From contig NC_051437.1 of assembly GCF_001649575.2 (NCBI RefSeq), positions 13,054,532-13,118,531 of the forward strand: a stretch of DNA of 64,000 nucleotides, given 5' to 3'. This document shows, one piece after another, positions 44,191 to 55,810 of this stretch (the first letter of the stretch is position 1; each line of letters begins with the position of its first letter). A program made the position numbers and the translations under genes. Below the pieces are notes generated by a model. It had not been told where the DNA came from. It searched no databases and was given only the letters and a program-made list of their open reading frames with translations. The stretch is from Kryptolebias marmoratus. Taxonomy: Eukaryota > Chordata > Actinopteri > Cyprinodontiformes > Rivulidae.

Positions 44191-47100
44191 TGGAATAAGT
44201 CCCCTAAGTGGTGAGAAAGCAGAGCAAAAGATAAAAATCTTATCTCATGACTTTGTAACATGTTCTAATCTTTTCATGCAAATTTTTCAATCACAGGAAG
44301 TTTATCTGCACAGTAAAACTGTTTTAGTTATTCCAAATCATATTGTGTAAAAGAAATAGAAAGAGGGAAGAAAAAAAAACTAACTTGGCATAAATAGTCT
44401 AAAACAGAAGCCAATCTGGTCTGTGCTCTGTGACCCTGTAGTTGCCAAGTTGTTGCTCTTTTTTTTTTTTTTTTTTTAAAAACATACAATTGGTTAACTC
44501 AAAATATGGATCCAGCCTAAACAAGCAGACACAGTGTTTCCAGAAGAGTCTGCAAGCTGGCATGGAATAGGGCGCTCTTTGTTTCCTGTGAGCCCCACAC
44601 AGCCTCATCACTGCTCTTTGTCCAGCGTCTCTTTCACTGACAGACGCGCATCAATAAGAGCAGAATTAGGCCAGAGAGTTCTGTCACTTGTGTCTGCGTG
44701 GATACGCAAATATGTGTGCGAGTTTGTGTCATGGAGACACAAAAAGGCAACAAAAAAAAAATGAGTTAACCAATAACACTGTGGATATGTGTAAATATAT
44801 ATGCATGTCTTTGTGCGAGTCGTCTTTGACCAGTGGAAAGTGGACCATATCTCTTTCAGCAGCTGCGTAATGACAAGCACAGCCAGGAAACAGGAACAAT
44901 CGTTATTGTATTTGTGTGTGAGTTTGTGTGTGTGTGGCACTGGAAGGCAGATAATGGCACAGTTGTGCCAGCTGTGACAATGAAGGAGATGACTTCAGCG
45001 CACTGCACAAAGTGTGATAAGAGACACAACTCTTTGTGTCAAATAGTGACAGACTCAGGGAGACAGGAGGGTTACAGAGGGCGTGAAAGTGGCCACACTG
45101 GATCAAAGGCAGCCAGTGGTCCATGGGGTGTTTCTCCCTGCTGTATCGAGTGCAACCCAGGCATTCGGCACAGACCATGTCTAAATAATGAGGAGGAGGA
45201 CAGCAGGTAGTTTGCTGTAAATGCCCCACACAATACTCTATTGTCCAAGATGAAACCCACAGGGAGGCAACGATGCCAAAGTTGTACTCAGCTTTCCAGA
45301 AACAGGACAGACCAGAGGAAACACAATCATCAACATGTGTAGACCTGACCAAAAAAAAAAAAACGCACACTGACACCAATATCACCCAACCGTCTGAAGC
45401 TGCTTAGCTGCTATATCTGCCAAGTACAGGAGACTGATTCCCACCTGGCTTCAGGTATCTATAAAACTGACACATACACTGTCATCAGGAAACTTTACTG
45501 CTATTTTATGGCGTGGGCAACAACAGGGATGTCTAAAAGATGACTGGAGGAAAAACACTACTGCAAAAACTCTCACTGACACACAGCCAATAACAGCAAC
45601 AACAGGTGTTATAATGGGTGTGAGGTAAATCTGAGTTATCAAAAAGTACCAACCCAGGACAAGCTAAGACAAAGGCGAACTGTTATGTTCATCTGCTTGT
45701 AAATAGTAGCAATGCGTTACCTACATGTTTGAAATACTATGTGTAAAAGGATGCTGCATGATTAGGCAGCCTGGAAGTGATGGAACTGAAGGCTAGAAGT
45801 GAATATTCATCAGACTGCATGTTGAACACCAAGAAAGGGTTTATGTTTACTGGAGAGGTCTTGCTTATGGAACACCTCTGGATTTGTGCTCAACACCACA
45901 GCAAGTGTCCTAATGAATAATTCAGAGCCTACACGGCACTGATACCGGTTCCTGTTGACTGCAACTACAACACTGAGTGCAGGCTAAATGTTTCCTACCA
46001 GTGACGGTGCTGAGGATCTCATTCTCTCACTTTCTAAGAAAACAGATGTTCTCAAAAGTCATAAGGGAGAATGAAGCCACCAAGTAATGTTTCAAACTCC
46101 AAGAAGTACCTTTCATTTACTAAACCTGATGGGTGTTTAACAGTGGTAAAACAGCTCATATTCCAACATTTCTGAGACAGCATCATCAGCTGTCAACAGG
46201 CTGGAAACCACCTACACACCAGCTGAAAGCTCATAGCAGAAACTGTGATAAAGACACAAAGTCGAGCAGCACAGACTTAATGCAGATCAGAGAAACTGAC
46301 AGGTTATCAGGCAACGAGGCACAGACACACAAAGAAACCATCTGAGCCAAATCATCTGCATTGCTACAACTCTTTGGTCATATCTCTGGGAACCAGACAC
46401 ACCTTTGACCCAGCAGTGGGTTTAGTGAGGATCAGCACATCCAAACTCTACTCCAAGCCGAACACTGGCTTCAGGATGTGGAGTTTAGGCCAACATCCCA
46501 ACACCATACCTTAAAAGATCATTTAGGCTGTTAAACAATATTTTGTCTGTCGTTCTTTCTTGCAGAAACGTGTTCAAAAGGTTTATCCAAAGCTATTGCA
46601 AGGTTTTATTTGATATACTACACGAACATGCTATTCAGATCACTGAAACCACGCATATTTAGAGTTTTTAATCTTTTCTGCAAAGAGGGGACTTAAGATT
46701 CATTTAGCATCAGCCACGGTCAAGGTGCATTTAGAAAAAGATCTCCTTAAAGGCTAGAATAAACGAGAGAAATGCTTACAGCTCACAAAACCTGACAATT
46801 CACCTTTCACCTGAGCACTGTTTTAAGAGAGATTTTAAAAAATAAATAAATCAGACCCTAAGGTTTAAACAGCGAAACAAGGGCCTCAGCTTTATTTTTA
46901 AGGCCAAACTCTTGTGGTGCTGTGCGTCCTCTGCCTCTTTTCTGCAGGACAGGATCAGAGGGAGGCAGGCAGCTCGTTGCCACTAGAAACAGCAGCCTTT
47001 TAAAAGGAATTCCACCGTCACTCTGGAAGTGTGGGAGTTAGCGCTGCAGAAAATAAAGTTTTTTTTTTCAAGAGTTAACGCGTTAACGGCAAAGAGGGTA

Positions 47101-48180
47101 TAAAATACTTTTACCTTGTAGGTGGTTGATGAACTTAAACCTCTGACAGCTGCAGAGTCAGTCCTTAAAACTCCACAATACTTCTTACTATTTTACAGCT
47201 TAAGTATTAACATAAAACAATTTTAAAACAAGATCTTGTAACAGGTCTTAAAATAAAAACATTGAAGTATAAACATGCCCTGGGAGTGTTATTATTATTA
47301 TTAAACATTTCTTAACCTAAATGTAGAAGTTATAAGCGTAAAACTATATAAAGCATTACCATTTCCATTAACAGGGTTAGTAGTAGCAGCTAGTTGCTCC
47401 TAGTTAATTGCACTAGCTTATCTTATCAGCAAATGTGAACACTGTAAAAAAAAAAATAAATAAATAAATAAAGGCAAATGTTGCCAAAATGTTAATGAGG
47501 AAAGACATCTGCATTGACCTTAAGAAACAACTGCTGTTTCCTATTAATCTAAGAACTTTGGAGTCCAAAATTTAATGCGAGGCTGATGAAATCATAAAGA
47601 AGATGATTATTTTTAAGTTATCACTGTTAAAAGTTGGTTCCATAAGCTTTAAAATCATTGTATGTATGATGCATGTACCTCTTTTTTTCTCCACACTGCT
47701 TCAGCGTGTCGGACGTTGACGTTATGTAACAAGTATTATATTTATCCAGTTTTAGGATTTGCTGAGGAAAAAGATGATATATTACCAGGTCCTGATATGT
47801 AAAACTGTAAACGCCAAAATAAATGTTATCACTCTGTGATAAAACACATGTGCTACTCTGTGAATTTTCAAAAACAAATCTTCCCTGGTGAAAGATGGAG
47901 GTGAAAAGGAAGGAGTGTGTCTGCAGGTGTGATTAAAAAAAAAAAAAAGAACTGAAGAAGAGGAAGGGGAACAAAAAGTGTTTCTTCTAAAATACAGTGT
48001 TTGCTCTTTAGACATGGCTGGACATGTGGCTGAGCGGATGAAACAAAACCGAACAAACAACGATGAGATTGTTTAAACTCCACAAGACTGGAAAAAGAGA
48101 TTATTTGAATCCCTTTGAATCCCTCACAGAGGATTTTTGCTGCATCTGTTGACTAAAAAGTGACAGATAAGCAGCTAGGG

Positions 48181-48343
48181 CAGCAGTGTCCAATCCTGGT
48201 CCTAGTGGGCTACTATCCTGCATGTTTTATGTGTTCTTCTCCTTTGACAGGCTTCTGCAGAACATGAAGACCTGCTGAAGAGCAGGGAAACAACTAAAAC
48301 GTGCAGGATAGAGGCCCTCCAGGACCAGGATTGGACACCAGTG
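48181..48343. mobile_element. small MITE with 18-bp perfect terminal inverted repeats
   Basis: The left arm GTGTCCAATCCTGGTCCT (48186-48203) is the exact reverse complement of the right arm at 48321-48338. Inner arms also pair (ATCCTGCATGTTTT against AAACGTGCAGGAT). The whole element is about 160 bp and palindromic in layout. The phrases match a common teleost MITE (CCTGGTCCTCGAGGGCC, CTGCATGTTTT) whose family name I cannot assign with certainty. Confidence 0.85.
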
Positions 48344-51300
48344 AGCTAAAGGCAACTTTATGAAAGCAACATCAGACCAAAGAGAACCTGGATTTAACTC
48401 AATAAAACAACACTGATCAAATGAAAACTGAACATTTGAGTATTAATTCTGTGCAGGTGTATGTAAAAACCCTTACAACCAGGAGGATAATTTAAAAACC
48501 TTAAAACTGACTATTGGCTGATCTGTTAGCGAGTCGACAAAAAAGATGGGCTAATAATTGTAGTCACTATTTGCAAAACAACAACGTGCTGCTTGTGACA
48601 AGTTTACACAACAAATATTTGCAGATTTTTTTCTTGTCTGACCAAATAATAAGAAACCAACTAAAACAATTCTGAAGACATCTTGCACCTACTGCCCAAA
48701 ATCCTACATTAAACTTTAAAATAATCTAAGAAGTGATGAAATACCTACATTTTAATGTATAAACGCCATAAGAAGTGTAAAGAGACCCAAGATCAAGCTG
48801 CTGCCAGTGGCAGTGTGTGGTCTCCATGGTAACCACACACCTGCGTGTGTCACTCCCTGACTGCCAAGTTAATGAGAGGCTGACAGAAACGCTGACTAGA
48901 ATAAAGCTCAAACAAACTGTGCGGTAACTAAACATCGCATCTAACAAATTCTTAAACCTTGAGCAGCAGGTAACTCTGATAGTCACACACGTTAATTTTT
49001 TAGCTTCTGCAGTGTTTTATGTAGGAGATACGACAAGTTAAAAAGATCCTTCACTTCCAGTTTTAAAGAGAATATTTAGAGCTAAAATATATCTGTGGAA
49101 ACTTTTGCATTTTAGGGGGATTTAAGAGAAAACTGTAAGTCTTATAGTAATAGGAAACACACTGGATGAAAGAAGACAAAAATGCCAATGTTTTGATGTA
49201 TAATTTCTATATGTATTTAAAAATGTTGTGCAAGTACAAATAGTTTTTTTGCGAAAAAATATATTTTAGATATTTCAAAAGTTAGAGTGACATCAACTGT
49301 CAGTTGAACATTTAATAGAAAAATCAGTAAAAAAAAAAAAAATCATAAAAGCTTAACTGCAATTGTGTCGAAACTGTAAAAGTTATCAAAATGCCAGTTC
49401 AGACATGCAAAGTCTAACTTTCTGTGACCTGTTTAAACTTTGAACGATGTTTCTACGGTGAAGTATGACCGAGCTGCAGAGCTCCAAAGAGGGCTGAGTT
49501 TTCTCACGTTTCGGCAAAATCCCATTAATTGCCACTGGGTTTTTTTCTTCACCCGACCTACCACTACCAAAAGTCAGAACACACTATTCCTTACTGAGCC
49601 GCATGTTCTGGTGTATAATTTCATTTCAAAGCTGCACGACGAACAGGAGTGCAATAAGAGCGCTTCAGTGCTTATGCATTGGCAACCTTACATAAAATGG
49701 CAGAACGTGGTTCGGCCTCAACTTGATGAAAGAAACGAGGCTTTTTCCAGAAAGTCTCTCATTTAGACGTCAGTATGTATGACTGCAAAACTTGTCTGTA
49801 TTATCCATCACTGCGGGGCGTGACGGTGACTTACATGATTTTAGATTACTGCATCCTTTTTGTTCATTTTTGCTATCAGATGACATATTTCTTTGAATCA
49901 GCTCTTAAAAAGAACTCTAAAAAAGGTAGATATAATACTGTCAGCATATTTAAAAGAAAAAAAACCCTTGTTGATGCATTGTTATCAATCTTCTTTTGCT
50001 ATATCTAACATCTAAACATCGGTCCTCTACACAAATAAAGCTATTACATGGATAATTTAGTTACAGAGACTTTTCAAGTCATCCATCTGATCCAGTATCT
50101 GCAGCTTTGTTGTGAGAAACACAGACTTCCTGTACAAACTGCGGACCAACAAATCCTCCTGGAAGCCAAATCAGACTGCAGGCCACCGTGTTAATCATGC
50201 AATCTGATCTAAAAGGGAGCACATCTTCTCCACATCCACTGTGTCTCGAAAAGCTGACCTCATATCTGAGGGTGAAGCGGCTCCATCCTTGGACGCCACG
50301 GATTTCTAACTTGTCGGCGTCCCGCTCACAATCTCCAGTACGAAAAGTGCAAAACACATTACACTCATATGGAGACGCTCACTTCTCAGCCAAGCTCCAA
50401 CCAGACAGAGAACAACGTGAGCGCAGCAGGAACAGGAGGGAGGGGGGGCAGCGTCATCATGGTGGTCTGACCATCCGAGGGAGACGTGAATGGCTGTGCT
50501 GTGTTAGCAGTGCCCTGCAGGGGCAGCCGAGCTCTCAGCCACTTAGCAGAGTAAGCTGAACAGATAGGAGGGATGCATCATGTCATGTCAGACTCCACCG
50601 AGCTGCTGCATTTCTACACAGAGGGAGACAGTCACCAGAATACACAAGGGGTGTTAGAGGGGGTAAAAAACAAACCTTCAGTCCATGATGATAACGGCGC
50701 AGGAGCGGGTTTCGTTCAGTCATTCAGTCATCGCAGAAGGGACGACAACCTGCCTCTTCAGGCCCACACCGTGTCTTAAACAGAGACGAGAAAAGAAAAA
50801 AAAATGAAATCTGTAATCCTGGAAATGCTTGATTGGCACATCTGTCTGCATCGGGTGCGTGTGTGTCTGGCTCCTAAACAAAAACAATCAGAGACTTCAG
50901 ATTAAAAAAAACAAAACTCCCTTTGTGACTGAAGGGTACAAAGGTTTACATGTAATGAGGCTGCAGACGCTCATCAGATCCTGACATGTTTTCTGTTAGT
51001 CAAGCAGCTTCAACCTGTTGAGAGTGAAATGAATTAAAGATTTTAGCAAAAACATTCAATTGACAAGGCCCTGGTTAAAACCACAGTTTATGACAAGTTT
51101 AAAGGATCATGAACAGATACAAAATACGACTATTAATCTGCTGAGCAACACATTGTGTAATGTAAATATAATGCAAGGGCAAAGCTTTGGGATACTTTTT
51201 GTCAGAGATTAGGCCAAACTTGTTGTACAAAACATTCAGCATCAATGCTCATGAAGGACCTCACCACAGAAACCACAAATACTGAGCAGAGTGATGAAAC

Positions 51301-51639
51301 CACAGGACTTTACCAAAGATAATTAGGTCTAATAATTGCCATGGACTGTAAATGTATGTTAATTACCAGCTGAGTAACGCAAAACGCACTTTTTACACCA
51401 CGCAGAAATAAAATGTCGCTTATGCCCGGAGAATACGTGAAGATAAATGAAAAGAGCAGTGTAAAAACAAATGTTTGAATGTTGGCTGGGTGACAGTGAA
51501 GTGGTTTTTAGTGAGCAGGAGCAGCAGGGAATGTGTTAGCGGACTCAGGTTGACAGTCCCGTTAGTGTCATTGTACGGAGCTGCTAAGACGGGAGAATAT
51601 CTACAGCGACACCGGAACACACTCAACACACTTCTCAAA

Positions 51640-51840
51640 CACAAACAAAATGGCGACAAAACAACCTCATAAAAACGCTAAACTGGAAATTTAAAACATA
51701 CTTACATGGGTGATATCAAACTGTTGGCGCTGACGCCGACGTTCAGCCAGCAACTCCCCTCTGCTCTGCGTGCCACTCTCCCCTCCCCTAAAACCCTGCT
51801 CTGACGTCACGGCGCAAGACGTAACCAAAGATCGTGTTGT
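51640..51840 (-). promoter_or_regulatory. tmcc1: putative tmcc1 long-isoform promoter and non-coding first exon
   Basis: On the minus strand a full CRE palindrome TGACGTCA (51802-51809) is followed, reading toward tmcc1, by a GC-rich stretch and then a strong splice donor CCCAT|GTAAGTATG (exon side ends at 51706). A YY1-like AAAATGGCGAC lies just beyond at 51647-51657 on the plus strand. A non-coding first exon of roughly 70-100 bases at 51706-51790, spliced to 38532, would complete the long transcript. CpG density is well above the surroundings. This is inferred and not transcript-supported. Confidence 0.55.
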
Positions 51841-54800
51841 GTCAAGACGACTCACTCAACCTTTTTTTTTAAAAAACAAAACAAAAACAAAGAACAATTA
51901 AATGAAAGATCTTCACAGAAGCATTGCAGACGTCTTGTAATGGATTACGGCCTGAATGAAACTACAGATTATAATTTATAATCTACTCTTTGATCGCTTT
52001 TATGCTTCTTAAAATATGGCAACGACATTTCTAAACTACAGGTTTATGCCAGTATGTTTTTCTGAATAGGATCAAGGGATGTTCTGTAATGTCTCCAAAT
52101 TTAAAAAACAAAACAACAACTACTCATTTGTTAGAGTAAGAAAAGCCAATAAGACCTAATGTTAATTAGCAAAATATGTTGTCATTTTTGCTGTATTTTA
52201 TTACATACTTACATATGGGCTTTTGTATATGGTGTGTTTATTTATTTGAAAAAGGGGCAACACATATCATCAAATTAAACAAGTTAAAGGTAAATGTATT
52301 CAAATGAGCCGAAAGGCTATGTTTAACTGGAAGTCACTTATGCAAATATAGAGCAAATATATAAATGCAAATAATCTTTCACCATGTTTTGTTTTTGTTT
52401 TTATTTGCATATGGCAGGAAATAGGTTACATTTTAGATTAGATTAGATTGTTTTAAATATATCAAGGGAAAAAATACAATAAAACAAACCATGTTTAGAA
52501 AAGTTGTACTTAGAAAACATTTATAAAATCTACTGTAAGTAGTTATTCAACTATATGAGTAAAATCATTGTCAAAGTGACTTTAGCTGATAAATATTTGT
52601 CAAGTTGATGGGTTGTTGTGTTTAAATATTTGAACTCTGGTTCATGTTTTTTAGGAACTGACTCCTTGGGGAGATGTAAAGGCTTTGCTCTCCTGGATAA
52701 GATTCCCAAAATCACTATCTATTATACTGTTACATATTTTAGTCAGATAAAAGCCTAAAAGTCAATTTCAATGTTATTGCACACATTTCTGCAGTCTGTA
52801 CAGTTGTTGTCTGTGAAATTAAAAATTGCTGATTGCTTGGTGGAAGTGGTTTTAGTAAAGATTGCCGGGGAAAATGTAAGTGAATAAACTAAATGTCCAC
52901 GATGTCCTCTTCAGTCTTCACTAATCAAACTGTGACAGTCAGAGGTCCGAAGTGGTAAATACGTCACAATGAACCCCTAAATTTTAGCTTCATTCCAGTG
53001 TTTCTCTTCACACCGGCTTTTCGATAGGTTGAAGGGAAACACTGCAACTCTGGATAATAAGTGTGAGGTCTCATTCTCTGAGTCTTGGTAGCTATGGAAA
53101 CATGAAATACGTCTCAGCGCTATCATTTGTTTTTTTAATCTTTGCCTTTCCAAGGAGGAGTTTCAAACATAAACCACAAAATGTAATTCTGAGTTCTGCA
53201 ACAACGATTAAATGTTTCTTCAGTCAATCCATTCAGTAGCTACATAACCTCATATGAAATTATAAAACAAACATACAATATCTGTTTAGATAAGGTGCCT
53301 CACCGCAGATTTAAAGCACATGTTGTATGTTTGCATTCATTTGTGCCTGTTTGCCTTTTAGTTGTCTTTCAGTCAGTGAATGATGCTGTATGTTCTAAGT
53401 ATCTCCATAATTTGGTGGTGATATTTATTTAATACAGTGAATTGATCCTACAGTTTGTGACACCTTGTTCATAACTGAATGACTTCTTCTGCTTGCTGAG
53501 TTTAATAAAAACAATATATTTTTTCTCCACTAGGGGGCAACATTTCCACAGACATGCGGGTGAGAGAAGGCGCTGAAAATGTATCATATATTGGTTCTTT
53601 TCAGTGACATTATTTCAACTCCTGCAGATGATGCTAAAGTCTGTGAATTCACTTCAAACATTTTGTGTGGTCGTCTAAAACCAAAGAGTCCTGGTGGAAT
53701 ACAAAATAAAGGAGGAGTGAGGGGACAAAGCATAAAAAACAGGAGAAATTCCTCTTTTTTTTGTCATTATTTATTTATTTATTTTTGTCATTAAATTTTC
53801 TGATTAATGCATACTGGTTCCTGCAGCAAAGAGAACAACGTCTGAAATCAGAAAATGACTTCAGCTTTTTTATAGTTTTAGCTGTTAGTGTCAGATGACT
53901 ACAGCAATATTTTATATGACCTCATCTTTATTTCATTTAACCCATTTACTCACCATACAATGCACAATATGATCAGTGTCACTGTGCATTTTAAATAGAA
54001 ATGTTTAACCTGTTTTTGCTTAATTTATTTATGTACTTTTGGGTGGGCGGGGGTCAAGTGGGGGTCTATGAAGAAAATATTTCACAAAATGTTATGCATG
54101 TGCATTTCACTATTAAATATATATGATTGTGTGTTTCATTAAAATAAACATTAACTGTGTAAGAACATTTGCAAGTGTGTCTGATGAATGTGTGCACTGG
54201 GAGAACGTTAAATTACTGTATTGGTTTTTGATTTTGCTTACGGAACAGTGACAAGAAACAACACAGACATTTTTATGTTATTGAACGTCAAAGACTCTCC
54301 AAACCATATTGGCTAAACAAAGTCTTAGATAAATTAACTCTTTATTTTAAAAAAACTCCTCTAACATACACAGTTACACTGCAGCACTGTAGTAAAGCAC
54401 TTACCGATCCAACCCATCAGTATCAAAGAGCCACATTCCACCTCTTATCAGACTCCACTGAAAGGCGTATTTCATTCATTTATAAAACCCTTCATTCGTG
54501 CTTCAGAGGATCTGAGAGGGTCTACTGCAGGAGGCTGATATGCAGACTCACTTAAACAATCATCATCATGACAACTACATAGACCTCTTCAAATATACAC
54601 ATGTTGTCTGTATAATTGACATAATCTGAAGTCCAATAATATAAATTTTTAGGGCATGTTTTTAAAAACAGCTTTGAACTTTAGGTAATGCTTCTATGAA
54701 CATTAATGTCACTAAAAGAATCAGTCTTGATGACCTTATTGAATTTAACATTTAGGGTGAGATATTTTATCAGTTTTTATAAAGTGCTTCAAAAGCTGTA

Positions 54801-55139
54801 AAGACATTTATGGTCAGCAAAAATGAATTCCAATTATTCTGATAATTTTAGGACACTTCAAAGATAAATCACTGCACCAATTGTCCTGAAATCAAGCTGA
54901 ATTTTTATTTTATTTTTTTTACAAAGATTATGTATATTAACAAGCCACTGCAGTGCCACGACTTGGACAGATTTAACATGTTTTATAACACTTTTATGAG
55001 CTTCGGTTGTGGGTTGTGTTCACTGCTGTTATTATAGAGAATCTGAGGATTTGCTTTTTTACATCAGTATATCTTAACAGAGCTTCTTCTTTGGCTTTAC
55101 AGATAAGCCAAAACATTTAATATGTTGGTTTTTTTTTCC

Positions 55140-55810
55140 ATACATTCCATGATGGCCGCCTGTATTATCACTAGCCAAGCAGTGGCGCTCCATCAGTTTG
55201 ATTGTCAACTGGCAGCACCTGTAAAGGTGTGGCTTTAAGGCAGCCTGGTGTGGCGTGAGGCAGATCATCACTGTGGCTGCAGGTTGTTTGGTTGTTATGG
55301 TTTGCTGAGACCTTCAAGTTGCTTGTTTTTTAATAATAAGTATGCTAATCTCTCTGTTTTCTGTTGTGGCCTAAAAAAACCTGGTCTGAACACAAACTGG
55401 GGACTCGTCCGGGATGTTTTGAAATCGCAGTAGTGACTGAACTTGGCTGGTTTTCTAGCGTATGTTTAGAGTAGTGTCCTGCAACCTGTGCTATAGCTGG
55501 ATTTTCAGTAGTTTGTGACAAACCATTGTCCCTTTTTCTGAACGAGCTTGGAATTCCACACAGATCGTCAGCTCCTGTTAAACAGCGCAGGTTTAAGATG
55601 AACCAGCAGGTGTGGTAATTTACTGTTGCGGTTTTGTGAACAAGCCCCTTGTACATTTATTCCAGCCTCTATGGATGCCAATCGGACTGAGGTTCATCCG
55701 GTGTGTTGTTTGTTTGAAGTTCCCTGTAGAGTTGTGAAGAGGTCAGCTCATTTTTGTTGTATCACTTCAGATGTTGCTGACTGGGTTAAAAATAGCAACT
55801 TTGTGTGATC
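55140..55810 (+). mobile_element. fossil LTR retroelement 5' region (LTR end, primer binding site, leader)
   Basis: At 55398-55415 the sequence TGGGGACTCGTCCGGGAT matches the proline-tRNA primer binding site of retroelements (TGGGGGCTCGTCCGGGAT) at 17 of 18 positions. The bases just before it (ACACAAAC) fit the end of a 5' LTR, and an AATAATAAG stretch about 60 bases earlier fits a decayed polyadenylation signal in the R region. A short open frame beginning at 55671 (MDANRTEVHPVCCLFEVP) lies where a gag start would be expected, but it stops after about 45 codons. No pol or second LTR was found, so this is a broken remnant. The left boundary is uncertain. Confidence 0.6.
55398..55415 (+). other. 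retroelement primer binding site, tRNA-Pro type
   Basis: This 18-base match to the 3' end complement of proline tRNA has a single difference (A for G at the sixth position). It is the key evidence for the LTR-element relic. Confidence 0.7.

Larger units (their letters stand above)
38533..51705 (-). other. tmcc1: first tmcc1 intron (long isoform)
   Basis: This is about 13.2 kb of AT-rich intron between the putative non-coding first exon and the long-isoform coding exon. It contains recurring-repeat copies (41.09-41.21, 43.56-44.19 kb), a hAT-type element (42.1-43.0 kb), a MITE (48.18-48.34 kb), and RFX-like sites (46.98, 48.82 kb). A less AT-rich island at 50.2-50.55 kb carries a donor-like GAA|GTGAGC on the minus strand and could be an extra 5' exon. 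No gene is supported. Confidence 0.7.

Noticed and set aside
44608..45385. Overlapping open frames of 110-160 codons on both strands around 45 kb
   Set aside because: No recognisable domain, no splice context consistent with a gene, and microsatellite-like stretches at the ends.
49440..49766. 108-codon open frame on the plus strand
   Set aside because: Not recognised, not conserved in any family I know, and located in intronic AT-rich DNA.
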